A stretch of 64,000 bases of DNA from Gordonia amicalis NBRC 100051 = JCM 11271. GTDB taxonomy: Bacteria > Actinomycetota > Actinomycetes > Mycobacteriales > Mycobacteriaceae. Below, in pieces: positions 24,287-33,263 of the stretch; the first letter of the stretch is position 1, and every line of letters starts with the position of its first letter. Under the pieces are notes generated by a model. That model searched no databases. It was not told the origin of the DNA and worked only from the letters and a program-made list of their open reading frames with translations. A program made the translations under genes and the position numbers. Location of the stretch: contig NZ_BANS01000003.1 of the NCBI RefSeq assembly GCF_000332995.1, forward strand, positions 62,001 through 126,000, written 5' to 3'.

Positions 24287-25101
24287 GAGCGGACCTTCCG
24301 GCTACCCATGGCCAGGAGGAACACGGCGGTCACGAAGAGTCCGACGCACCACCACACGGTCGGCTGGAGGATGTCCCAGGACAGCGCGCCGTAGTCGGTG
24401 GCCCGCATGACGTTGACGAACTGGGAGATGGGTTGGTTGCGTACGAACGGCTGAATCCATTCCGGGAACTGCGACACCGGCACGAAGCCGGTCGACATCA
24501 TGCCCAGGATCAGCGTCGGCAGCATCATCGCCTGACTGGTGGCCTCGGGACTACCGGCGACGAGCCCGATCCCGTCCGCCAGCAGGGCGATGAGCACTCC
24601 GACGGTGAACGCCACCGCGTACAGGCCGACCGTACCGACGACACCGCCCATCGGGCGCCAGCCGATCGCGGAGCAGGCCACGGTCGCGCAGATCAACGAC
24701 ACCACGAGCAGGGTCACGTTCGTGGCCAGCCGGGCACCCATCGGGACGGCCGCGGGCATCGGCAGCACACGAAAACGGGTGTTGATTCCCTCGGTGTCGT
24801 CGAATGATGCGCGCATCGCGGCCGACGATGCGGCGAAGCCGACCGATTGCAGCACGATGATGGGCATGAGGAACTGCCCATAGTCCACGCCGAACGAATT
24901 CATCACACTGCTCAGCGGCAGGTAGAAACACACCGCGAGAAAAACCGGCGAAACGAACGCGAACACGAACTCGCCGTTACGGAACACCTTCGAGACCCCG
25001 CGCGCGGTGAGCGCCCACCACTGCTGCAATGGTCGGGTTCGGGCCTCGGCCGGTACCTCGCGGAACGACGACGTCAGGGCTCCGGTCTGGGACACGGACA
25101 T
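24283..25101 (-). CDS. ABC-2 type transporter permease (DrrB-like)
   Basis: A 272-residue permease with six predicted membrane segments and the same PEWIQPFVRNQPISQFVNVMRA loop as its neighbour; the two are probably ancient duplicates forming a heterodimer. I chose ATG at 25101 because GGGAGG lies about 10 bases upstream and the longer open frame above it runs through the ATPase gene. It starts 7 bases after the ATPase stop and overlaps the next permease by four bases, so the three transporter genes form one transcription unit. Confidence 0.88.
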   Translation of the reverse strand: MSVSQTGALTSSFREVPAEARTRPLQQWWALTARGVSKVFRNGEFVFAFVSPVFLAVCFYLPLSSVMNSFGVDYGQFLMPIIVLQSVGFAASSAAMRASFDDTEGINTRFRVLPMPAAVPMGARLATNVTLLVVSLICATVACSAIGWRPMGGVVGTVGLYAVAFTVGVLIALLADGIGLVAGSPEATSQAMMLPTLILGMMSTGFVPVSQFPEWIQPFVRNQPISQFVNVMRATDYGALSWDILQPTVWWCVGLFVTAVFLLAMGSRKVRS

Positions 25102-25108
25102 GGATCGG

Positions 25109-26512
25109 CTACCTCCCGCCGCGGTCGGGATCGGTGAGCGCCAGGAACACCTCGTCGAGCGACGGACGCCGCATCGCGACGTCCGAGAGTTCGATCGAGG
25201 CCTCGGTCGTGCGACGGATGACCTCCACCAGTGTCTCCGTTCCACGCGGGGCCGGTACGGCCACGACGTTCTCGTGGGGCGACGCACCGTCGGGGATGAG
25301 GTCCGCCAGCACCTCCTGCAGGCGGGGCAGGTCGTCCGCGTGCGTGGGCGTCACCTCACAGTAGGCCGCGCCGGTGGCCTCTTTGAGCTCGTCGGACGTG
25401 CCCTGGGCGATGACGCGCCCCTTGTCGATGACCACGATGTTGTCCGACAGGACGTCGGCCTCCTCGAGGTACTGGGTGGTCAGCAGGATCGTGACGCCCT
25501 CGTCGCGGAGCTGTCCCACGAGCGACCACACCTCGAGACGACTACGGGGGTCGAGACCGGTGGTCGGCTCGTCGAGAAAGACAACCTTCGGCGACGTGAC
25601 GAGGCCACAGGCGATGTCGATACGTCGTCGCATACCGCCCGAGTACTGGCCGACACGCTTGCCGCCGGCCTCCACCAGCGAGAACGTCTCGAGGAGCTCG
25701 TCGGCGCGGATCTTGGCAGCGGATTTGGACAGCCCGAGAAGGCGACCGAACAGGATCAGGTTCTCGCGGCCGGTCAACGCCTCGTCGAGTGCGGCGAACT
25801 GACCCGTCAGCATGATCGACCGGCGAACCGCGGCCGAATCGCCGACCACGTCGTGCCCGTTCACGGAGGCGGTACCGCCATCGGGCTTGAGGAGTGTGCA
25901 CAGCATGTTCACAGTGGTCGTCTTGCCGGCACCGTTGGGCCCGAGAAGCGCGACGATGCTTCCCGCGGGGACCGTGAAACTGACGTCCTGCACCGCCACG
26001 GTGTCCTTGAACCGCTTCTGCAGGTTGGTGACCTCGATGGCAGGCGGGTTCGGCGACGCGGCGACACCACGCTCGCGGACATCACTCGGCCTCACTTCAC
26101 CGGGCGCTGCGTCCTCCGACCGTGGGTCCTCAGCTCGCATTGGCACACCGTTCCCAGCAGCTCGATCGTCGTGGCCGGCGACAGATGCGACCGGGGGCGA
26201 GTCCCCCCTGTTCGGCACCGCCTGGACGTCAGAGCGCTCGTTCCGGTGGTGAGTCGGCTGTTCATCGCCGCGCGACGGTGACGGTTCCGTCGCCGGAGAG
26301 TCCGCACTGTCCTCAGCGCTCGATTCACTGTTTGCCAGACCCAGTCGCGCGTTCTCCATGCGCCACTCCTGGAGCCTCGCCGCGATGTCATCCGAACCGT
26401 TCTCAGAGGCCTCGGCCGCGACCGAGTCGTCCGCCGCGAGCTCGTCTTCGGGTCGCCGGTGCCGGGGTTGGCGCATGGCATCCGAGGATTGCTGACCAGA
26501 GGCCACGGGCAT
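25109..26512 (-). CDS. ABC transporter ATP-binding protein (DrrA family) with long disordered N-terminus
   Basis: A 467-residue protein. The nucleotide-binding domain begins near residue 162 (PAIEVTNLQKRF). It has Walker A GPNGAGKTT, signature YSGGMRRR, Walker B VVFLDEPTTGLDP and the switch region TTQYLEEAD, which all fit the DrrA/DRA family. The first 160 or so residues are polar, rich in Glu, Asp, Ser, Pro and Arg, and carry no recognised domain; DrrA proteins are normally about 310-330 residues. The start at 26512 is the most likely because the frame further upstream looks non-coding, but no strong ribosome site marks it, and an internal start nearer the domain cannot be excluded. It energises the two permeases that follow. 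Confidence 0.9.
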   Translation of the reverse strand: MPVASGQQSSDAMRQPRHRRPEDELAADDSVAAEASENGSDDIAARLQEWRMENARLGLANSESSAEDSADSPATEPSPSRGDEQPTHHRNERSDVQAVPNRGDSPPVASVAGHDDRAAGNGVPMRAEDPRSEDAAPGEVRPSDVRERGVAASPNPPAIEVTNLQKRFKDTVAVQDVSFTVPAGSIVALLGPNGAGKTTTVNMLCTLLKPDGGTASVNGHDVVGDSAAVRRSIMLTGQFAALDEALTGRENLILFGRLLGLSKSAAKIRADELLETFSLVEAGGKRVGQYSGGMRRRIDIACGLVTSPKVVFLDEPTTGLDPRSRLEVWSLVGQLRDEGVTILLTTQYLEEADVLSDNIVVIDKGRVIAQGTSDELKEATGAAYCEVTPTHADDLPRLQEVLADLIPDGASPHENVVAVPAPRGTETLVEVIRRTTEASIELSDVAMRRPSLDEVFLALTDPDRGGR

Positions 26513-26737
26513 CTCTTCTCTCAGTCGATTTCCAACGCTGCGATCCGAGTATCGGACCCGGACCCATACCAGCCTATCCACCCCGGCGTCGGCAATCATT
26601 CAGCGACAGACACCGCGCTTCGGCGGGTGGACATCTTCGTTCACATATCGGTCGGGCAACCGGTTCCATTAGCGATCCGGCACGGTGTGCCTGATCTGTC
26701 GGGCTGTGCGAAAGCAAGACGCCTGGTGACGACGGTC

Positions 26738-27619
26738 CTACCGGTCCCCCCGCGCCGCACGACCGCTGGTGACGAGTCGGCGCTCGCGTTCGAGTGGGAG
26801 GAACAGGCGATGGAGTCGCCAGTTCTTCTTGGTGGGATCCCACGGACGGAAGAGCACCCACATCCCGGTGAACATGACGAATCGGATCGGAAGGTCGATA
26901 CGCATCGTCTTGATCGCGGCATCGTTGTTCCTGCCCCGTGCCGTCCGTAGCCCGCCGGTGATGTAACTGCGGTTGGCCCAAGGGGAATGACGGAGTTGAC
27001 GACATGAAGCGTCCGCCGCCACCTTCGGATCGAAGTAGATCCGATGTTCCGTTTCGGACAGCGTGAGTCCCAGATCGAGATCCTCCCAGACGTCATCGGT
27101 TGTCTGGAGTTTCTCCCGCACCCGCAGCCACACCGTGCGCCGCAGAGCGTAATTCGGGCCGTGAACGCTCTTGATCTCGCCGCCGTCGCCGAGCGGTCCG
27201 AGTGTTTTCGTCTGAAGTTTCCTCTGGAACTCGTAGAACGGTCCGTCCCAGGTCAGCACCGGGCCCGTGAGCGCCGCATGATCAGTCCCCGCGTCACTGT
27301 CGAAGAAGGCGACGATCCGCTCCGCCCAGTCGGGCGCGACACGAGAATCCGCATCAGTCTTGGCGATGATGTCCGACGTCGCAGCGTCGAAGCCGGCTCG
27401 CCGTGCCGCCATCACGCCGGGCGTGTGTTCGACCAGGCGGGTGACCGTGGGGTGAGCATCGACGTACCGATCCACGATCTGCGGCGTCGCGTCCGTCGAC
27501 CCGTTGTCGACGACGATGATCTCGTCGATCGGCCGCGTCTGGTCGACCAAACGATCAAGACACCCTTCGATGAAGTCCTCTTCGTTGAAAGCCGGAACCA
27601 CGACGGTCAATTTACTCAT
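26738..27619 (-). CDS. Glycosyltransferase family 2
   Basis: A 293-residue GT-A fold enzyme. It starts at the typical nucleotide-binding strand KLTVVVPAFNEEDFI, followed by EIIVVDNGSTDATPQI, and has KTDADSRV as the DXD-type metal site near residue 100 and WEDLDLGL as the likely acceptor/base region. Family-2 enzymes transfer sugars from nucleotide-diphospho donors. A hydrophobic C-terminal stretch (RFVMFTGMWVLFRPW) may hold it to the membrane. ATG at 27619 has GGAG seven bases upstream, which decides the start over longer frames. Its position between the methyltransferase and the exporter suggests it decorates the NRPS product; the sugar is unknown. Confidence 0.85.
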   Translation of the reverse strand: MSKLTVVVPAFNEEDFIEGCLDRLVDQTRPIDEIIVVDNGSTDATPQIVDRYVDAHPTVTRLVEHTPGVMAARRAGFDAATSDIIAKTDADSRVAPDWAERIVAFFDSDAGTDHAALTGPVLTWDGPFYEFQRKLQTKTLGPLGDGGEIKSVHGPNYALRRTVWLRVREKLQTTDDVWEDLDLGLTLSETEHRIYFDPKVAADASCRQLRHSPWANRSYITGGLRTARGRNNDAAIKTMRIDLPIRFVMFTGMWVLFRPWDPTKKNWRLHRLFLPLERERRLVTSGRAARGDR

Positions 27620-27887
27620 AGCACTCCAATCGGATATTCGACGCGGCGAGTAGTTTCGATGCCCGAACCGGCGAGTGTCGAGGAACTGAACAAGCCTTGC
27701 TTTATCTCGAATTCCGCCGGGTAATACGCGAGGGATTCCTACCCGTCGAGACTCCGCACGAAACGTCCGGCGAAAGAGATTTGACATGAGACGCTCGTGC
27801 ACACATCAGTAAGGCCGACGAGGGTCGCCATCACACCTGGATCGGACGGTTCGCCGAGGACCTGTTCCGGCACGTCCGGTGGACAAC

Positions 27888-28640
27888 TCAGGACATCCGG
27901 CGCTTCTGTAACTCCATCAATCCACGTATCACCGCGCCCGGCTTCCTCCACACGCGGAACACTGCGTTCTCGGCGATCCTCTCTTCCTCGAAGGCGAGAC
28001 CCGACCAAGGGAGCCACCGGGCAAGCGCGTCGACCCACGGATCAGGGTCACCCCACGTTGCGTACATCTTCATCTCCGTGACGGCGACTGGGTTGAGGCC
28101 GTCCCGGGTCGCTTCCCACACAGCCGCCGACACCCCGACCGCATGGAAGGTCCGATAGTCGTCGAACGCCACGATCCCTTGTGGCGCAGACAATTCGCGA
28201 GATGCTCGAACATCCCCGACAACATGTTCGTAGAGATGGGATGCATCGACATGGACGAACCGGTGAGACCCCGACGACACATGGTCGAGAACCTGCGAAC
28301 TCGGAGCCTGGATCACCGAGGGAAGGGCGTCGTGGACCTTCAGGTAGTTCTCCTCGAACCGCGATCTCGTCAGCGACGGGTACTGATCTTCGTTCTCCGC
28401 AGCGTTCGCAGGAGTATCCGCCTGCGCGCCGAACAGATCGAGGACCGTGAACGTCTCGCCTTGCCCGACATCGCCGCCGATCAGTACGGCACTCTTCCCC
28501 AGATAGGCACCCAACTCCAGCAAGTCACCTTTTCCCACTTGTCGAGATGACTCCTCGAGCGCGAATCGGAATATCGACCAATCGCTACGAAAGAACCATC
28601 CGGGAATAGCCTTGATCTGACTGTCGGTCACCACCGCCAT
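27888..28640 (-). CDS. Class I SAM-dependent methyltransferase (Methyltransf_24 / CmcI-like)
   Basis: A 250-residue protein. LLELGAYLGKSAVLIGGDV near residue 40 is the SAM-binding loop (motif I). FVHVDASHLYEHVVGDV and GIVAFDDY are the metal- and acceptor-side motifs of the Methyltransf_24/cephalosporin-type O-methyltransferases. It is the first gene of the minus-strand block that leads into the glycosyltransferase, exporter and NRPS genes, 268 bases upstream of the next start. That gap holds no gene I can see. A role in O-methylating a sugar or amino acid of the peptide is likely but not shown. Confidence 0.8.
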   Translation of the reverse strand: MAVVTDSQIKAIPGWFFRSDWSIFRFALEESSRQVGKGDLLELGAYLGKSAVLIGGDVGQGETFTVLDLFGAQADTPANAAENEDQYPSLTRSRFEENYLKVHDALPSVIQAPSSQVLDHVSSGSHRFVHVDASHLYEHVVGDVRASRELSAPQGIVAFDDYRTFHAVGVSAAVWEATRDGLNPVAVTEMKMYATWGDPDPWVDALARWLPWSGLAFEEERIAENAVFRVWRKPGAVIRGLMELQKRRMS

Positions 28641-28856
28641 GGGGCCGAATGTACCGCAATCGATTCGTCGCGCCAGCCCTTCGATGTAGTTCGAGCGACC
28701 GAAATATCGTTAACGGACTGAAATCACATTACGTCAATTCCCGGCCGCGAACCCCATTCGCGTGCGCGAAGGATTCTGCATTCCGGATTAATGTTCTTTC
28801 ATCATTCGAATGAGCTGGGCTCGGCACGGGCGCCGGTGTTCTGCGAGAGTGTCCTC

Positions 28857-29348
28857 ATGACGACACCTGCCACCGACCGCGAGATCCTCACCTGGGAACT
28901 GAACGGCGTCGCCTGCCGGGAACTCGCCCAGCAGGTCGCCGACGATGCGTTCGTACCCGACATCATCCTGGGCATCGCGCGTGGAGGTCTCATCCCGGCC
29001 GGTGCGATCGCCTACGCCCTGGACTGCAAGCTGATGATCTCGTTGAATGTCGAGTTCTACACCGGGGTCGGCGAGACCCTGGCGGAGCCGGTCATGCTTC
29101 CGTCGCTCCTCGAGTCGACCGGTCTGACCGATCAGCGCGTTCTGGTGGTCGACGATGTCGCCGACACCGGCAAGACCCTCCAACTGGTCAACGACTTCTG
29201 CGAGGAACAGGGCCGCGTCGCCGAAGTACGCAATGCCGTGCTCTACAAGAAGCCGCATACCATCACGGTCCCCCACTACACCTGGCGCACGACCGACAAG
29301 TGGATCGACTTTCCGTGGTCCGTCCAGGGGCCGATCGTGGCAAGGTGA
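28857..29348 (+). CDS. Phosphoribosyltransferase (purine PRT family)
   Basis: A 163-residue type I phosphoribosyltransferase. The PRPP-binding signature VLVVDDVADTGKT lies near residue 98, and IILGIARGGLIPAGAIAY is the conserved PPi loop. The C-terminal YTWRTTDKWIDFPW matches the short actinobacterial and archaeal hypoxanthine/xanthine-type PRTs. I chose ATG at 28857 since the residues before it do not match the family; GAGAG is about 8 bases upstream. The next gene starts 4 bases after its stop, so the two are co-transcribed. The base substrate cannot be read from the sequence. Confidence 0.85.
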   Translation: MTTPATDREILTWELNGVACRELAQQVADDAFVPDIILGIARGGLIPAGAIAYALDCKLMISLNVEFYTGVGETLAEPVMLPSLLESTGLTDQRVLVVDDVADTGKTLQLVNDFCEEQGRVAEVRNAVLYKKPHTITVPHYTWRTTDKWIDFPWSVQGPIVAR

Positions 29349-29352
29349 CATC

Positions 29353-29739
29353 GTGACCCAACACGAGCCCACCACCGACAAGACCGGCGCCCAGACCTCG
29401 GTGCGCGACAACGGTTCCGCCCAGCGCTACGAGATCACCGTCGACGGAACAGCCGAGGGTGTCGTCGCAGGCTTCGCCGAGTACCGGGACCGAGCCGACT
29501 CTGCGGCAGGTACCGAGCGGGTCTTCTTCCACACCGAGGTCGCCGAGGAGTTCGGCGGCCGGGGACTCGCCACGATCCTGGTCCGGGAGGCACTCGACGA
29601 CGCCCGGGCACGCGGGTTGGTCATCGTCGGGGTGTGCCCGCTGGTGGCGGCGTTCCTCGAGAAGCACCCGGAGTACGCCGACGCCGCGCGGCCGGTGACG
29701 CCCGACGTCCTCGGCTGGCTACGCCGTCAGCAGGGCTGA
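29353..29739 (+). CDS. GNAT-family N-acetyltransferase (short, YjdJ-like)
   Basis: A 128-residue protein. The acetyl-CoA pocket EEFGGRGLATILVREALDDARARGL near residues 60-83 and VGVCPLVAAFLEKHPEY match the minimal GCN5-related type often annotated YjdJ. GTG at 29353 follows the phosphoribosyltransferase stop by 4 bases. The substrate is unknown. Its 3' end lies 10 bases from the convergent membrane protein gene. Confidence 0.82.
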   Translation: MTQHEPTTDKTGAQTSVRDNGSAQRYEITVDGTAEGVVAGFAEYRDRADSAAGTERVFFHTEVAEEFGGRGLATILVREALDDARARGLVIVGVCPLVAAFLEKHPEYADAARPVTPDVLGWLRRQQG

Positions 29740-29749
29740 CGAGAACACG

Positions 29750-30904
29750 TCACGCCGGGGCGACCGGCCCGTTCGGCGTGCCCGCGGCGTCGACCCCGCC
29801 CGTCGAGGTGGCGTCGACGGAGACTCTGCCGTCTCGGTGTATTTCCACCCGACGCATGCGCGTACCGACATCGACCACTATCGACGCGAGCACCTCGCGT
29901 CCTGGCGGGAGAATCCGGGCGGTCACGCTGCCCTGGCCCCCGCCGTCGGAATCGATGGCGGTCAACTCGACGACGAGCATCCGACGGGCCAGATTCCCCG
30001 GAGACTGCGTGTCATCCAGATCACCCGGCGCGTACGCGTCGAGGCCTCCGTCGTCCAGCAACCGCACCGAGACGCCTCGTCGGCGGACGGCCCACACCGA
30101 TCTGCCCACTTCCGGCGAGTCCCACCCGGGTGCGCGAATGGTGTCGCGGAGCTGAGCTTCGGTCAGACGCACGTCGAGCGCCTCTTCGGGGCGGAACTCG
30201 TGCCCGTCGGCGATCTGTTCCAGGATCGGACGAGCACCGGCATCGAGTCGTTTCAACTGCTTGGTCCGTTCGGTGGCCGACGCCGCCGTCGCGGCCTCCT
30301 CGGCGGCTTGCGCGAACGCCTGTTCGCGCAGCATGCGGAGACGGTCGGGCATCGGTATCGCCATGAGTCCGAACAGTGTGGCGAGCACCAGCACCGGGTA
30401 GCAGAACAAGGTGTTGCCGGCTCCGATCGCGTATCCGATCCCGATCAGGTCGCCGCCGACCGCAGCCAGTCCGGTTGCGCACAGCGCCCCGACCCAGGCG
30501 AACAACGGCCGCCGGTACAGGACCACCATCGCCAGGATGATGGTCATCGCCGAGGTGGCCGGTGTGGTCTGCAGGGTCAGGTAGGTCTCGCGCGGCAAGA
30601 ACCACAACGACACCGTGAGCCCGGCGACGGTCAGGACCGTCACCGCCGCGGCGGTGCCACGAGGCAGCGTCGACCTGCCGTACCGCATGAGCATCGACGC
30701 GGCCGCCACGAACATCACGAAACCCGCCGCCAGCGCCGCCCACGTCGCGACCGACCGGATCTCCCATCCCGCGCCGACGGTGACCACCACGTAGACGCTC
30801 GCGAAGATGACCAGGGCCCTGATGAGCAGCGGCGAGCCCAGTCCGAACAGGTTGCCCGTCGTCTCGTCGAGGTCGATCGGATCACCTCGCCGGATCGGGG
30901 TCAT
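29750..30904 (-). CDS. Membrane companion protein of sensor kinase (second copy)
   Basis: A 384-residue protein I do not recognise as a named family. About six membrane segments fill residues 20-200. A helical stretch rich in Ala and Glu follows, then a conserved cytoplasmic part LTEAQLRDTIRAPGWDSPEV...RRGVSVRLLDDGGLDAY, and a C-terminal beta-rich tail. The same architecture and signature (EAQLRDGIRASDLDLPQV, RGVKVVLLDDGGLSVL) occur in the protein encoded at 32148-33263, so this is a paralogue. ATG at 30904 overlaps the kinase stop in ATGA, which implies coupled synthesis and probably a physical complex with that kinase. Confidence 0.75.
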   Translation of the reverse strand: MTPIRRGDPIDLDETTGNLFGLGSPLLIRALVIFASVYVVVTVGAGWEIRSVATWAALAAGFVMFVAAASMLMRYGRSTLPRGTAAAVTVLTVAGLTVSLWFLPRETYLTLQTTPATSAMTIILAMVVLYRRPLFAWVGALCATGLAAVGGDLIGIGYAIGAGNTLFCYPVLVLATLFGLMAIPMPDRLRMLREQAFAQAAEEAATAASATERTKQLKRLDAGARPILEQIADGHEFRPEEALDVRLTEAQLRDTIRAPGWDSPEVGRSVWAVRRRGVSVRLLDDGGLDAYAPGDLDDTQSPGNLARRMLVVELTAIDSDGGGQGSVTARILPPGREVLASIVVDVGTRMRRVEIHRDGRVSVDATSTGGVDAAGTPNGPVAPA

Positions 30905-32151
30905 GGCCGTCTCCACTCGACGACGACGATCGTGCCCTGCCCCGGCGCGCTCTCGATGTCCGCACTGCCGCCCGAGAGGCCGGCCATCCGCGCGCGGATA
31001 CCGACCGCGATGCCGAATCGCCGCGGATCGACGAGGTCCGGGTCGAAGCCCACCCCGTCGTCGGCGACGGTGACCCGGACGAAGCCGTCCCCGAACTCGG
31101 CGGTGACGTCGCACCGCGAGTCGGTGCCCGCGTGGCGCATACAGTTCCGGATTGCCTCGGCCACGCAGTCGACGATGTCCTCGACCACCTGGGCCGGATA
31201 GCTCGCCGCGGGCTCGGAGATCACGTTCGTACACGACACCCGGTCACCCGCCGCGGACACGGCGTCCTCTACGCGGGCGGCGAATGTCCTGGCCGTGAAC
31301 TCCGACGGCGCCACCGCGCTGCGGTCCAGTTCGTCGAGCGCCGACGCCGCCTGCGCCGCGAGCCGCGGATCGGGCGGACCCGCGCGTACCGCGAGGAGGG
31401 TGGCGATCACGTGATCGTGGATCAGCGCGTCGAATCGGGAGCGTTCCGCTTCCTGCGCCGCATCGGCCGCGGCCCGGGCGGTCATCGCCAGCACGGCGGG
31501 ATGTCGCTCATCGAGCGCACGCACGTTGCGCACCGCGGCCAGGGCCACCGCCAGGAACACCCCGGCCAACGCCACGGACAGCGGCACGCTCAGCAGTTCG
31601 ACCGGACGGAGCTCCCCGTAGCGCGCGATCTGATTGGCCGCGTGCACGGCGAAGGTGGCGACCACGAGATTGGTCAGCGCCAGGCCGGTGCGGAGCATGA
31701 CGACCAACCCGAAGCTCGGCACCGACGGGAACTGCAGCAACCACACCGCCCACCGAGCCGACTCGTCGGGGACGCCGAGCCACGCCGGGAACCACAGGAG
31801 CGTCGCGATCAGATAGCCAAGGGCGCACGCGCACACGAGTCCCAGCAGGGCCCGCGGGACGGCCAGAAACGTCGACGCCACCAACAACGCCGCCGGCGCG
31901 ACCACCAGGACCAGACTCACCGGCGTCCACCAACCGGCCGCGAGATCGGCCCGCGCGAGAGCGGTCGGGAGCATCACGGCGCAGAACGCCAGCAGCCCAC
32001 ACCCGACGAACCTGCACCCGATTCGCTTCTGCCGGTCGAGATCGGATGCATCCTCACGGATACCGCGTCCGAGACCCCGACGAACGCGTTCGACGACACG
32101 CGCCACGCGTACCGCTCCTGCCGGGCCGCCGGTCTCGGTCGCCGTGTTCAT
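30901..32151 (-). CDS. Membrane sensor histidine kinase, HPK7/NarX-like (second copy)
   Basis: A 416-residue kinase with six hydrophobic segments in residues 45-235, a linker, and RFDALIHDHVIATLLAV as the likely phospho-acceptor box (the HD pair as in HisKA_3 proteins). The ATPase follows: EAIRNCMRHAG (N box), VADDGVGFDP (G1), IRARMAGLSGGSADIESAPGQGT (G2). The start at 32151 overlaps the previous stop in ATGA. No receiver or DNA-binding partner is encoded next to it, which is unusual for this class. The adjacent companion protein may replace part of the usual signalling chain; that is inference. Confidence 0.82.
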   Translation of the reverse strand: MNTATETGGPAGAVRVARVVERVRRGLGRGIREDASDLDRQKRIGCRFVGCGLLAFCAVMLPTALARADLAAGWWTPVSLVLVVAPAALLVASTFLAVPRALLGLVCACALGYLIATLLWFPAWLGVPDESARWAVWLLQFPSVPSFGLVVMLRTGLALTNLVVATFAVHAANQIARYGELRPVELLSVPLSVALAGVFLAVALAAVRNVRALDERHPAVLAMTARAAADAAQEAERSRFDALIHDHVIATLLAVRAGPPDPRLAAQAASALDELDRSAVAPSEFTARTFAARVEDAVSAAGDRVSCTNVISEPAASYPAQVVEDIVDCVAEAIRNCMRHAGTDSRCDVTAEFGDGFVRVTVADDGVGFDPDLVDPRRFGIAVGIRARMAGLSGGSADIESAPGQGTIVVVEWRRP

Positions 32152-33263
32152 CTGGCCGGCCACCGGTCCGCAGACGACGCGGGCGTCGCAGAAGACGAAG
32201 AATGCGCCGTCCCTGCGGCCGTGAACTCGACCAGTTCGACCTGATCGTCGGTGTCGACACCCACCGACGCCAGCGTGCTCCGCCCCGGTGGGTGGATACG
32301 GACCGTCACGCGTCCGCTCTCGGCGTCGGCGAGCAGTTCGGCGACCGCCGCACCGAGATGGTCTCGCGCCCGCGCGGCCTCCTCGTCGGCGAGGACGGAT
32401 AGGCCTCCGTCGTCGAGCAGCACCACCTTGACGCCACGCTGCCGGGCACGCCACGCAGCATCCCGCACCTGGGGAAGGTCGAGATCGGACGCCCGGATAC
32501 CGTCGCGCAACTGCGCCTCGATGAGGCGTGCGACAGCCACCTCGTCGGCACTGAACTCCCCGCGCTCGACGATCCGCGTGAGGATCGGCCGAGCCCGTTC
32601 GTCGAGAGCAGCCAGTCGCCGATGCCGGACCTCGGCGGCCGCGGCCGCGGCCGCGTCGCGCGCCGCCTGCCGTTCGTTCGCCTCACGCAGTGCATACAAC
32701 TGCCTGGCCATGGGCCGCAGCATGAGCGAGAACAACGAGCCCATGATCATGATCGCGTAGCCGGGCAGGGTCACCGCCAGACCCCACATCGCGCCCTGGG
32801 TCGCGACATGACCCCACACCGTCGCGATCACCGAGATGACGATGCTCGCGGTCCAGGCCGCCGACGGACGGCCGCGTACCGCGACGAACGCGAGGACGAT
32901 CACCGACGCCCCGATGGGCGGTCCGGTCTGCATGACATGCGTCAGCGGGAACGGCAAAGAGAACAGGGAGGCCGTCACGCCGGCGACGGCGAGCACGGAG
33001 ATCACCACCGTGGCCGCGACCGGCAGCGGGTCCCCCGGCACGTCGAGGATCAGGAACCCGCCGGCGGCGAAGAAGACCAAACCGGCGATGATGCCGATCC
33101 ACTGCCACACCCCGGTGACGTCGTTGTTCGCATACACCGTGACGACGAGATATCCGCAGCCGAAGATCCCCATTGCCAGCCACAGCGGGAAGGAGCCGAT
33201 CCCGAAGGCGTTGTCGACCGCGCCCCGCTCGACGTCGCGACCGCGCTCGCAGTTCCCGATCAT
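32148..33263 (-). CDS. Membrane companion protein of sensor kinase (first copy)
   Basis: A 371-residue protein of unrecognised family with about six membrane segments (residues 18-190), an Ala-rich helix (ARDAAAAAAAEVRHRRL), and the shared cytoplasmic signature LIEAQLRDGIRASDLDLPQV...RGVKVVLLDDGGLSVL. It is the counterpart of the protein at 29750-30904. Both ends overlap neighbouring kinase genes in ATGA. The frame stays open far upstream, but ATG at 33263 fits both the overlap and the family alignment to its paralogue. Confidence 0.75.
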   Translation of the reverse strand: MIGNCERGRDVERGAVDNAFGIGSFPLWLAMGIFGCGYLVVTVYANNDVTGVWQWIGIIAGLVFFAAGGFLILDVPGDPLPVAATVVISVLAVAGVTASLFSLPFPLTHVMQTGPPIGASVIVLAFVAVRGRPSAAWTASIVISVIATVWGHVATQGAMWGLAVTLPGYAIMIMGSLFSLMLRPMARQLYALREANERQAARDAAAAAAAEVRHRRLAALDERARPILTRIVERGEFSADEVAVARLIEAQLRDGIRASDLDLPQVRDAAWRARQRGVKVVLLDDGGLSVLADEEAARARDHLGAAVAELLADAESGRVTVRIHPPGRSTLASVGVDTDDQVELVEFTAAGTAHSSSSATPASSADRWPAR

